A DNA stretch of 64,000 nucleotides from JAYEPK01 sp048569615 (lineage in GTDB: Archaea; Thermoplasmatota; Penumbrarchaeia; Penumbrarchaeales; Penumbrarchaeaceae). Shown here piece after piece: positions 34,427 through 42,638 of the stretch. The DNA lies in NCBI GenBank assembly GCA_048569615.1, contig JBLIRK010000002.1:40613-104612 (forward strand), given 5' to 3'. Within the stretch, counting starts at the first letter, position 1. Each line of letters begins with the position of its first letter. The position numbers and the translations under genes are program-made. The notes below the pieces were generated by a model. That model did no database searches. It saw only the letters and a program-made list of their open reading frames with translations, and was not told the DNA's origin.

Positions 34427-35761
34427 TTATCTGTTGTAGTGGGATGCCATCCCTTTGACAGGTACGATGGTGGTTGCCCTGAATGCTGGTATCAATGAGA
34501 ATAAACCGACAAGCAGTAAAAGATAGGCGAGGGCAGAAAAGAGTATCCAGGGCTCGAATCTGGCAAAATCAAGGTCGACCCCGTAGAGATCCTGGAGATA
34601 TGAATCTAGAAGCTTGGACCCGAGATAACCGGGAACTGTGCCCAGGACGGCCCCCGCGATCGAGAGGAACATGGAATCCCGCACTATCTGCGAGAAAATG
34701 GTCTTCCTGGAGATCCCGATGGATCTCATTATCGCTATATCAGACCTCCTTTCCTCCACCTCGATGATCATTATCGATGAAAGGAAAAGTACTCCGATGG
34801 AGATCGTCGAAGCAGCTACGGAAATGGAAAAGACCTCCAGAACGAGCACTTCCTCATCTATCCTGTAGAGCCTGGATTCCTTGTTGGTCACATCAAGGCC
34901 CGGGAACATGTTCTGAAGGTGCAGCGAGACCTCTTCCTGGTCCTTCCTCGAGCTTCTCTCACCGACGAGGTCTATGTAGATGGCGGTGGAGAGATCCGCC
35001 CTCGGCCCCTGCGGAGTCTCCTTCCAGCTGTTGTCGGTGACGAATTGAAGCTCCCCAAGATGGACGACCGCAATACCGCCGAGAAGGCCGGATGTCAGCC
35101 CCCCTCCAACTATCGAGGTCCTGACGGTCCCTACGATCAGGAAGGATGCCTCTATGGAGCCGTCATCCCCCACGAAGAACGCGGGATCGCCCACATCGAG
35201 GGAATATTCCTCCATCGTGGTCTCGTCCAGGATCAGCTCCCCTGTCCAGTTCGAAGTATAGTTGGATTCATGGAAAGGGTCCCTTTCCTCGTTGAACCAG
35301 TTGTTGAAGACGAGGAGGTCCGATCTTATGAAAAGCTCCTTGTTTCCCGTCATGAAATCATCTGCCATGTCGGGGATAATTCCCACCATACCCATTGTTC
35401 GGGATTCGGCCGCATCAAGGTCTTCCATGCCTGGAGGCGGATGGGACCATGGAGGATTTGATGCTTGGTCATTATCGAACGTGAGCCTTCCCAGAAGTGT
35501 AAGGACGGGCATGACGGCTGAAAAATTCTCATCCTTGGCAAGGTCTTCAGCGAGCTGGTGGGAGGATTCTATCGAAGGCGAGAGACCCTGTGAGGAGATG
35601 ACGATATCCCTGGGACCTTCCCTCAGCCTCTCCTCAGCTGTTCGGTGAAGACCCAGGGAAACCGAGGACAATGCCAGCAGCATGGAGAAGGAGACCGATA
35701 TGGCCACAACGGTGAGCAGGTTCCTCCCCCATCTTCTGGACAGCCTCTTGAAAAGCATCAT
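34427..35761 (-). CDS. ABC transporter permease (FtsX/MacB type)
   Basis: 444 residues. Four membrane helices: one at the N-terminus (LLTVVAISVSFSMLLALSSV), a ~250-residue extracellular domain, and three at the C-terminus with the FtsX core (SIGISRKTIFSQIVRDSMFL; LVGLFSLIPAFRATTIVPVKG). Starts by ATGA overlap with the second permease. With its partner and the ATPase it would form a heteromeric LolCDE/MacB-like complex; substrate unknown. The extracellular position suggests export or signalling at the cell surface. Confidence 0.92.
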   Translation of the reverse strand: MMLFKRLSRRWGRNLLTVVAISVSFSMLLALSSVSLGLHRTAEERLREGPRDIVISSQGLSPSIESSHQLAEDLAKDENFSAVMPVLTLLGRLTFDNDQASNPPWSHPPPGMEDLDAAESRTMGMVGIIPDMADDFMTGNKELFIRSDLLVFNNWFNEERDPFHESNYTSNWTGELILDETTMEEYSLDVGDPAFFVGDDGSIEASFLIVGTVRTSIVGGGLTSGLLGGIAVVHLGELQFVTDNSWKETPQGPRADLSTAIYIDLVGERSSRKDQEEVSLHLQNMFPGLDVTNKESRLYRIDEEVLVLEVFSISVAASTISIGVLFLSSIMIIEVEERRSDIAIMRSIGISRKTIFSQIVRDSMFLSIAGAVLGTVPGYLGSKLLDSYLQDLYGVDLDFARFEPWILFSALAYLLLLVGLFSLIPAFRATTIVPVKGMASHYNR

Positions 35762-37005
35762 ATCTCCCCCCTTATCGCTTCTATGGGGGGTCTTCTCGCA
35801 CTTATCAATGCGGGCACCAGCGATGAGAATATCGAAAGGAAGAATGCTGAAAGCAGCGTCAGGATCATTATTCCGAAACCTACCTGAAATGGCTTGAAAC
35901 CGGTGGGCAGAGCACCGAGCATGGATTCCAGACCGGTGTTGAGCAGCATATTGATCGCCAATCCCAACAACATACCGATCAAGGCCCCCGAAATGTAGAG
36001 CAATATTGATTCCCGCATGATAAGCATGAATATCTTGTAAGGTCCGAATCCTATAGCCCTAAGAACCGAAAGATCGACCGCCCTCTCCTTGGCGGATATC
36101 ATGAAAACCGTGGAAGTGAAAATGAGACAGACCGCAAACGTCACGGTGATGACAAGGGCGGAGAACCCGTCCAGTACCTCGACAAACTTGTAGATCTCCG
36201 AGAGAAAGTCCTCGGAGAGGTAGAGGTCCACGGTTGAGTTGTACCTGAACCCATCTCCCTCCGACCAGGTGATGAGATCCCCGATGGAGCTTGTATCCTC
36301 ATATGATAGCAATATCTCTGTGAGGGTATCCTTGTGAAGCAATCCCTTCATGAGCTGAAGCTCTCCAAGATGGAGCATCACAACCTCCGCCTTCCTGGAG
36401 AGGCTGTCTTGAAAAACACCCGTGATCTCGAACTTAATTCCGGGATCGATTCCCATGCGGGAGGACAGGTATATATCATCCCCAGGGCCGAGATCGTTGT
36501 TCCTTTTGAATTCCTCCGAGACCATGAGCTCGAGGGTCATCAGGTCCTGCCTCTCCTCGTTAGTTGCAATGTAGTGGTCCCTCACAGGGTCTGATGATGT
36601 ACCAAACCATTCTCCTTCGATTAGACGAAATTGATTGAACGAGCTCTCCCTTTCAGGAACTATTCCGTAGGATAGCGTTTCACCAAGATTAGCCGATCCC
36701 TCCCCGAAGAAAAGAGTATCCTTCAATCTGGGAGAGGAAGCGGAGGGTTTGATGGAAAAACCTTCGAGCTGTCTGATAACATCCCACCCCGGATTGAAGC
36801 TTTGAAGATCGACAAGCAAAGGATTCAAGCCTTCGGGAACCACGTAGACATCAGCCCCCACGGCTTCAACGGCCTCCCTTGAGCTCTCCTTAATGCCGTT
36901 GGTAAGGGACGATATGGTGAAGAACAATGCCATTGAGGAAGCGATTGCGATGACAATCACCATGGATCTCAGTGGTCGATGTCTCGGGTCCGTTATGAGG
37001 AGCAC
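35758..37005 (-). CDS. ABC transporter permease (FtsX/MacB type), first gene of the operon
   Basis: 415 residues. Same layout as its neighbour: N-terminal helix (MVIVIAIASSMALFFTISSL), ~230-residue ectodomain, three C-terminal helices with RAIGFGPYKIFMLIMRESIL and SSLVPALISARRPPIEAIRG. GTG start at 37005; TTTTAAAT at 37030-37037 places the transcription start at the start codon, so it looks leaderless. The two permeases differ clearly in sequence, so the transporter is a heterodimer. Confidence 0.92.
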   Translation of the reverse strand: MLLITDPRHRPLRSMVIVIAIASSMALFFTISSLTNGIKESSREAVEAVGADVYVVPEGLNPLLVDLQSFNPGWDVIRQLEGFSIKPSASSPRLKDTLFFGEGSANLGETLSYGIVPERESSFNQFRLIEGEWFGTSSDPVRDHYIATNEERQDLMTLELMVSEEFKRNNDLGPGDDIYLSSRMGIDPGIKFEITGVFQDSLSRKAEVVMLHLGELQLMKGLLHKDTLTEILLSYEDTSSIGDLITWSEGDGFRYNSTVDLYLSEDFLSEIYKFVEVLDGFSALVITVTFAVCLIFTSTVFMISAKERAVDLSVLRAIGFGPYKIFMLIMRESILLYISGALIGMLLGLAINMLLNTGLESMLGALPTGFKPFQVGFGIMILTLLSAFFLSIFSSLVPALISARRPPIEAIRGEI

Positions 37006-37061
37006 GTGCCGATTAAGACGCCTGTGGATTTAAAACTTTACAGTGGGTAAAATAATGAAAG

Positions 37062-37082
37062 GATTAAATAAAAAAAAGAAGC
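37062..37082 (-). terminator. Poly-T terminator after the 8-helix membrane protein gene
   Basis: Immediately downstream of the 37090 stop on the minus strand is CTTCTTTTTTTTTATTT (37081-37065). Archaeal transcription often ends at T-runs without a hairpin. Confidence 0.55.
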
Positions 37083-37089
37083 CGGATAC

Positions 37090-38100
37090 TCAATAGATAC
37101 CCAGCTTCGACTGCTTTTCCCTCTTCCTTCTCATCTCCTCTTCCTCTGCACTTTCCTTCCTGTTGCGATATTCCATCCAAAGGATCAGAGCGATCCAAGT
37201 CGGGATGAAAACTATGGCAACTATGTAGACAAGAAGGTACAGAGAATTGGCCATGATGGAGTCCGCCAGCTGGCTAACGAGCAGGTCAAGCCACCATTTC
37301 GTGAAGAAGTAGAGGATAAGGATGAACAGCACTAACAACCCAATGATCGTCATCAGGATGGAACCCATGATGTAATAATTGTTGATCACGGGGGTAAGGC
37401 TGAACTCTCCGGTGGACCTCTCTTTGGCGTACTTGATAATATCGTTGAACCTGTGGGCGCCGTTGAAAAGCTCCAGCATGAATATGAAGGCGAGCGAGAA
37501 CGCGAACAGGAATACCCAATCCCAGAAATTGAGATCCTCCAGGGACAGGAGAGCCCTGTTGTTGAAGCCTATATGGGTAACTCCGATCAGTAGAGAAAGA
37601 GCTCCCCAGGTGTAGAAGAAGGCCACCATGTCAACGCTCATCCAGTTCAAAATCTTGAGGGATGTCAGGAAATTAGCTCCAAGGAGACCGGCTGTTATCA
37701 ACAATGCGATGAGAACATACGCAACTGTGAACCAAAGGCTGCTCGCTCCTAGATAAACCGACCATCCTTCCCACAAGATGAAACCCGCCAGAAAGATGAC
37801 GAATAGCCATAGAGCGATCCCGGTTATCGGTATCCTTGTAGTACGTATCGGGTTCCACCTGCTCACGAATTGAGACGCTACCAGGAGGAAACCTCCCAAT
37901 AGATACAGGATGAAACCCAGTGGAAGGATGCCAAAAGGTCCCTCCTTGAAAAGTCCAGAGAAACCGACGGTAAGCCCCATGAGGAGTATGGACAGCAGCC
38001 ACAGCACGGTTGCTCCAACCCACATGAGGACCGTCTCCCCGGCCTGGAGGCCTATCTCGAAGGGGACAAGATTTTCCATTTCCTCAGAATATTCCGCCAT
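37090..38100 (-). CDS. Eight-helix membrane protein of the MoxR-DUF58 operon
   Basis: 336 residues with eight predicted membrane helices and a charged cytoplasmic tail (RNRKESAEEEEMRRKREKQS). I chose the ATG at 38100 because GAGGTG lies six bases upstream; ATG 38106 and GTG 38109 overlap that site. It starts 10 bases after the DUF58 gene and is the last gene of the operon. I do not recognise a family; its position suggests it is the membrane partner of the MoxR/DUF58 system. Confidence 0.8.
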   Translation of the reverse strand: MAEYSEEMENLVPFEIGLQAGETVLMWVGATVLWLLSILLMGLTVGFSGLFKEGPFGILPLGFILYLLGGFLLVASQFVSRWNPIRTTRIPITGIALWLFVIFLAGFILWEGWSVYLGASSLWFTVAYVLIALLITAGLLGANFLTSLKILNWMSVDMVAFFYTWGALSLLIGVTHIGFNNRALLSLEDLNFWDWVFLFAFSLAFIFMLELFNGAHRFNDIIKYAKERSTGEFSLTPVINNYYIMGSILMTIIGLLVLFILILYFFTKWWLDLLVSQLADSIMANSLYLLVYIVAIVFIPTWIALILWMEYRNRKESAEEEEMRRKREKQSKLGIY

Positions 38101-38110
38101 TCTCATCACC

Positions 38111-39376
38111 TCAATAGTTCCTTGCCTCCAGCAGCACCTGGGTCAGCGGTGTTGCAGGCTTCCAATCGATGACCTTCACACCGTAGCCTCTGAGCTCCTG
38201 CATCAGTATCTCCCTGTCCAGTCTGAGTATATCATAGGCGATAGGATTGATCTTCTCGCCTTTCTTCTGCTTGGCCATGATCTCAAACTCAATGGAGTTG
38301 GGGGATATGATGGTGACATCGAACTCGAGCATTCTCATCATGCTCACGGCCTTCCTGATGGAGTCGTCCTCCTCCAGGTTGGTTATCGCAATGACCGGTG
38401 AGTGCCTGGGCATGTAGGGGATGGCTACCTCCACTATACCCGAGAGCGGGATATCGCCCTTTGGCTCCGCGCCGGCAAGTGCGGTGAGCAGTTCGAAGAG
38501 CTGCTTCTGTCCGGTTCCCTTCTTTATCGTAAGCACCTTGTCGGAATAGACCACCATCTGGACCGAGTCCCTCCTCTTGAGGAAGAAGTTCGCCAGGGTG
38601 GCGGCCGCACGTGCTCCATACAGGTTCGCGTTATCGGAATCCATTCCGTACCTTGAAGCGGTCCTGGAATCGAAAACGATGGTGATATCCGAAACCGAGA
38701 GCCTTTCATGCTCATTCACAAGGAGTTTCCCTGTTGAAGCATAGGCCTTCCAGTTGATATCCCTGAATGGATCCCCCGGCATGTAATCTCTGATGGCGAA
38801 GAACTCAGTTCCCGGTCCCGGCATCTTGACCTTCATCTCGCCGGGATACATCTTGGGCTGTTTCGATTTGATATAAAGCTCCTTGATGTCCCTGACCTGC
38901 GGGAATACCGTAAGGTCAGACTCGAATGCCACGGTCTTCTCCTTGTAGAACATGTTGTAGGGATCGTGGGTCCTGAGGGTGATCGGGCCTATCTTATACA
39001 CTCCTTTAAGGGGACACTTCACAGTGTACTTCAGCCTGGTGGCGCCCTTCGGATTGAGGTTAAGATAGGTGTAATTGGTTCCCTCCTTCAACTGAATGAC
39101 CCTGGGGAGTTTATCCCTTACCTCCAGGAAACCGGTCTTGCCGCCCTGGTTGAGGATCCTGAGCTCGACCTTCACGGTCCCGTCCTCGAAGATCTTCTCC
39201 TGGGACATCTCCCTGTCAGCCGTCAACCTGGTGGACGTATTTGCGAATAGACTGACCGTGGTATAGACCAGGCCAGCCAGGGCGATCATCACAAGAAGTA
39301 GGTTCTTGGTGGTCATCCCAAGAACGATGAGGATCACCGACATGCTTACGAAGGCAGCTGCTTTTTTCGTCCACAT
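38111..39376 (-). CDS. DUF58 domain protein
   Basis: 421 residues. Two N-terminal membrane helices (VSMSVILIVLGM; LLLVMIALAGLVYTTVSLFA), a beta-sandwich domain, then the DUF58/VWA-like core with the hallmark RDYMPGDPFRDINWKAYA. DUF58 proteins pair with MoxR AAA ATPases and are thought to help fold or insert surface or periplasmic complexes. ATG at 39376; the upstream GGTG may be hidden by a small hairpin. 66 bases after moxR, a larger gap than elsewhere in the operon. Confidence 0.93.
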   Translation of the reverse strand: MWTKKAAAFVSMSVILIVLGMTTKNLLLVMIALAGLVYTTVSLFANTSTRLTADREMSQEKIFEDGTVKVELRILNQGGKTGFLEVRDKLPRVIQLKEGTNYTYLNLNPKGATRLKYTVKCPLKGVYKIGPITLRTHDPYNMFYKEKTVAFESDLTVFPQVRDIKELYIKSKQPKMYPGEMKVKMPGPGTEFFAIRDYMPGDPFRDINWKAYASTGKLLVNEHERLSVSDITIVFDSRTASRYGMDSDNANLYGARAAATLANFFLKRRDSVQMVVYSDKVLTIKKGTGQKQLFELLTALAGAEPKGDIPLSGIVEVAIPYMPRHSPVIAITNLEEDDSIRKAVSMMRMLEFDVTIISPNSIEFEIMAKQKKGEKINPIAYDILRLDREILMQELRGYGVKVIDWKPATPLTQVLLEARNY

Positions 39377-39380
39377 TTTT

Positions 39381-39428
39381 ACACCACTTCTCCAAATGGT
39401 GTCCGGGCGGTGATGAGACCACCCGGAC
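39381..39428 (-). promoter_or_regulatory. Overlapping hairpins between moxR and DUF58 genes
   Basis: GTCCGGGCGGT (39401-39411) pairs with ACCACCCGGAC (39418-39428) with one mismatch. A second stem, ACACCA (39381-39386) with TGGTGT (39397-39402), shares two bases with the first and would cover the GGTG ribosome-binding site of the DUF58 gene. The two stems compete, which could tune DUF58 expression relative to MoxR. Confidence 0.45.
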
Positions 39429-39442
39429 GCCCTTTTTCAAGA

Positions 39443-40543
39443 TCAGACAGCAGGTACTGGTACCTCGGCCAAGATCTTATTGATTATATCCTGGGGCAAC
39501 ACACCACGGATCCTGGGCTCCGGCTTCAATATGATCCTGTGAGCCAAGGACGGCATCGCTACAGCCTTCACATCATCGGGTGTGATGTAGTCCCTGCCCT
39601 GCAGCACTGCCCTGGCCCTTGCAAGTTTGAAGAGAGCGAGGGAACCTCTCGGAGAGGAGCCTACCACAACCCTGGGATCTTCCCTGGTCCTGTAGACTAT
39701 CTCGACGATATAGGTAAGGAGAGCAGGGTCCATGTGGACCTTCTCAACCACCTGCTGCATGGCTATGATCTTCTCGGGAGAGGTAATGACGTTGATATCT
39801 ACCTGGTCCTTTCCTCTCCTCATCCTCCTAATGAGGATCTCCCTTTCATCCTCCCTAGACGGATAACCCATGGACATCTTCTGCATGAACCTGTCCACCT
39901 GTGCTTCGGGCAGGGGATATGTTCCTTCCTGCTCGATGGGGTTCTGGGTTGCCATCACGAGGAACGGCTTCGGGAGTCTGTGGGTCACACCCTCAATGGA
40001 CACCTGCCTCTCCTGCATGGCCTCCAGCATGGCGGCCTGGGTCTTGGGAGGTGCCCTGTTTATCTCATCAGCCAAGATGATATTGGCAAATATCGGTCCC
40101 GGTCTGAATTTGAACTCATTGTCCTTCTCATCGAAGATATATGTTCCCGTGATATCGGTCGGAAGCAGGTCAGGCGTGAACTGAATACGCCTGTACTTGC
40201 ATCCCAGGGCCGAAGCGAAGGTCATGACCATGAGGGACTTCGCTGTTCCCGGGAAATCCTCGAAAAGGATGTGTCCGTCTGCCAGGATCGAAAGGAGAAC
40301 GTGCTCCAGCACATTCCTCTTACCGATAATGGCTTTCTCTACTTCAGCAATCAGGGCTGTGGAAGTTGCCGACACACCCTTGATTGCCCTTTGGACCTCA
40401 GGGGAGGTCGTTGTCTTCTTCGCAGGCCCGGCTGCCTGTGGCGGTGCTGCCGGAGCAGCTCCCGGTTTTGGGGGTAGCTGCTGCGGTGCAGGTGCAGCAG
40501 GCGGCCTTGCCTGTGGCGCTGGTTGGGTTCCATCCGGTGTCAT
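39443..40543 (-). CDS. moxR: MoxR-family AAA+ ATPase
   Basis: 366 residues. The first ~45 are a Pro/Ala-rich low-complexity arm, an unusual extension. The AAA core has Walker A DFPGTAKS, Walker B IILADEINRAPPK, sensor 1 ATQNPIEQEGTYPLPEAQ, and the MoxR lid helices. MoxR ATPases act as chaperones for VWA/DUF58 partners. Followed by the DUF58 gene and preceded (22 bases) by the DUF4350 gene in the same operon. Confidence 0.96.
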   Translation of the reverse strand: MTPDGTQPAPQARPPAAPAPQQLPPKPGAAPAAPPQAAGPAKKTTTSPEVQRAIKGVSATSTALIAEVEKAIIGKRNVLEHVLLSILADGHILFEDFPGTAKSLMVMTFASALGCKYRRIQFTPDLLPTDITGTYIFDEKDNEFKFRPGPIFANIILADEINRAPPKTQAAMLEAMQERQVSIEGVTHRLPKPFLVMATQNPIEQEGTYPLPEAQVDRFMQKMSMGYPSREDEREILIRRMRRGKDQVDINVITSPEKIIAMQQVVEKVHMDPALLTYIVEIVYRTREDPRVVVGSSPRGSLALFKLARARAVLQGRDYITPDDVKAVAMPSLAHRIILKPEPRIRGVLPQDIINKILAEVPVPAV

Positions 40544-40565
40544 TTCTCATCACCTATTTTATCTA

Positions 40566-42638
40566 CTAGATATTTTGGATCTTCTTTATCTTCTCCATTA
40601 TCCTTTGCAGCTCCTGGGAGGTATAGGTCCTCTCCTGGTTCTGCATCATCTCTATCAGTTCTGGATCCCTGATAGAGCTTATGATAGTGGATTCGCTCAA
40701 CGAAGCAAATTCCTCCGGACTCAAACCTCTCGTTAGACGTATCTTCTCCCTTACCGCAAGTCTAAGTTTGGTGGTCTGAAGCCTGTTGTCCGTTGGAATG
40801 GCCCTCCTCGGGACAAGGAAACTTATGTCGAACTGGTGGGCCCAGTTCTCCTTGTCCTTCACAAGAAGTGCAGCGAAAATCATTAGGAAGCCCACCGAAA
40901 AGACGATGGGGTAAGCATAGTAGGGACTGGAGGTAAGGAATCCCGTAACCTCCATTGTCTTGTAGATCGGTTTGAGGAGATGGTTGTCGTTGGAATGCCT
41001 GCTCTCATCGATGAGTATCAGGTTTGTATCTCCCTCCTTGGCGGGACAAATATGATGGATTAGATCGATGAGGAAGTTCTTGTTGTCGTAATCGAGCTTC
41101 GGCTCACCAACCATATCATCATCGAACCAGGGGAATTTCTCCACCTCTGTTTCCGTCCAGTAATCTGCGGAATTGTCTGCGAGAAGGTTCTTGTCCTCCA
41201 GGTCCTCATCGGAGATATCACCGGTCTCCCTGAGTATCTCTCTGTCTTCATCCACTAATCCATCACCATCATCATCCTCCCCGTTGCCCTCGGGATCGAA
41301 GGGGAGGTTAACATCAAATCTGATGTGGTTTAGGGAATAAAGGTCGTTCATGAATATTGAAGGATCGGATATAAAAACAATTGAGCCGAGTTCGGTGATC
41401 CTTTTTTTTGCCTCCGGGTTCCGGTCGCCAACCTTATATTCCCTGGGAGATCCGTCTGCATCCTGGAGGGTCTCCATTGAGACGCCCTCCACTATGTCCA
41501 CTGCCCCGGTTCCATCATCAGCAACAGGAACTTCTATGCATACCTGGATCTCATTTCCCACGGAGGAAACCTCATCGGCGTTCTTCCCCTTCAGGTCGCC
41601 GCTTGGTATGGACAATATGCCATTCCCGTCCATATCGATGAAGGATTTGGAGCTTCCAGCGGCCCATACCCAGGGATTGACGGAGGAAGAGAGTCCCGTA
41701 GGTCTGTAGGTGATCAACTCGTAGGTCTGAAGGTCCTCGTCGATCCTGTCGTCGTTGTCGTCGTCCATCCCGTTGATCCATTCGATATCAACGTTCTTGT
41801 GACCCCTGATGGTCTCTATCGGCTTCCAGAGAATATTGGCATCTCCCCTGCCCAGGTTGAACATCATATCATCATCCTGGGGATCCTCGTCTATGCCCTC
41901 GTTCTCCTCGTCCACAATGCCATCACGATCGTCATCCCAAAGATTGCTGTCAAGGTCCGAATTGTCCCTGTCGTCATCATAATTCCTGGAGGAGCCGGTA
42001 TTATCGTCCTCGTCTATCTTACCGTCGCCGTCCTGATCGTCATCCCAGATCCCATCTCCAAACGGATCCCCCCGCTCCCATTTCTTGATACCGTCCCTGT
42101 CGTAGATATCGGATCCCATATGGGCGGTGACAACGGTATAATTTGCGTTGCGGTCAAAGCTCTCATCGTAGAATTGGCCCCCGAAGAATGTCACACCGTA
42201 ATCATTGGCGAGCTGATTGGCGTTGCCGAAGTCATCGGCGATAATGGCATGTCCTCCCCTGGCAAGGAAGCTGTTAAGAGCCCTCCTTTCTTCCTGGGTG
42301 TAGGATTTCTCGACACCGACAGCAACATAGATCGTCTTTTCGGGCTCGACAAGGTCTCCCAGGAGCAGGGTCGGTGTTGAAACGATCGACCTTACCTTGT
42401 AATCATATGTACTATCCCCGTTGGGGGAGAATAGCGACCCGGCCACATGGCTGTTGTATCTCTGTATGTCATCTATGAAATCGCTGATGTCAGTATAGCT
42501 GTTGTCATAGGCAGAGAACATAGGATCATCCTCGACCGCCCCGGTCACATCCAGCATCAGCGAGACGAAGGGGACAATTATGAATATTACCCCGACTACG
42601 ACAGCTATGGCAATGGCAATCGCTTCGTTCCATTTCAT
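40566..42638 (-). CDS. DUF4350-type membrane protein with calcium-loop insertions
   Basis: 690 residues. N-terminal membrane helix (IAIAVVVGVIFIIVPFVSLML), an extracellular GATase-like DUF4350 domain (TIYVAVGVEKSYTQEERRAL; LARGGHAIIADDFGNA), a second helix near 580-600 (YAYPIVFSVGFLMIFAALLV), and a cytoplasmic tail. The ectodomain carries at least five acidic loops of the DxDxDG type (DDDQDGDGKIDEDDN; DDDRDGIVDEENEG; DDDGDGLVDEDRE), which most DUF4350 proteins lack. TAATG overlap with the DUF4129 gene upstream; moxR follows by 22 bases. Confidence 0.85.
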   Translation of the reverse strand: MKWNEAIAIAIAVVVGVIFIIVPFVSLMLDVTGAVEDDPMFSAYDNSYTDISDFIDDIQRYNSHVAGSLFSPNGDSTYDYKVRSIVSTPTLLLGDLVEPEKTIYVAVGVEKSYTQEERRALNSFLARGGHAIIADDFGNANQLANDYGVTFFGGQFYDESFDRNANYTVVTAHMGSDIYDRDGIKKWERGDPFGDGIWDDDQDGDGKIDEDDNTGSSRNYDDDRDNSDLDSNLWDDDRDGIVDEENEGIDEDPQDDDMMFNLGRGDANILWKPIETIRGHKNVDIEWINGMDDDNDDRIDEDLQTYELITYRPTGLSSSVNPWVWAAGSSKSFIDMDGNGILSIPSGDLKGKNADEVSSVGNEIQVCIEVPVADDGTGAVDIVEGVSMETLQDADGSPREYKVGDRNPEAKKRITELGSIVFISDPSIFMNDLYSLNHIRFDVNLPFDPEGNGEDDDGDGLVDEDREILRETGDISDEDLEDKNLLADNSADYWTETEVEKFPWFDDDMVGEPKLDYDNKNFLIDLIHHICPAKEGDTNLILIDESRHSNDNHLLKPIYKTMEVTGFLTSSPYYAYPIVFSVGFLMIFAALLVKDKENWAHQFDISFLVPRRAIPTDNRLQTTKLRLAVREKIRLTRGLSPEEFASLSESTIISSIRDPELIEMMQNQERTYTSQELQRIMEKIKKIQNI

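Noticed and set aside
39410..40477. Plus-strand ORF of 355 codons opposite moxR
   Set aside because: Antisense shadow of a well-conserved MoxR ATPase; composition His/Gly-rich without motifs.
40566..42638. Frameshift or assembly error as the cause of the acidic insertions in the DUF4350 protein
   Set aside because: The frame is open throughout, the loops follow a regular DxDxDG pattern, and the downstream helix and tail are intact.
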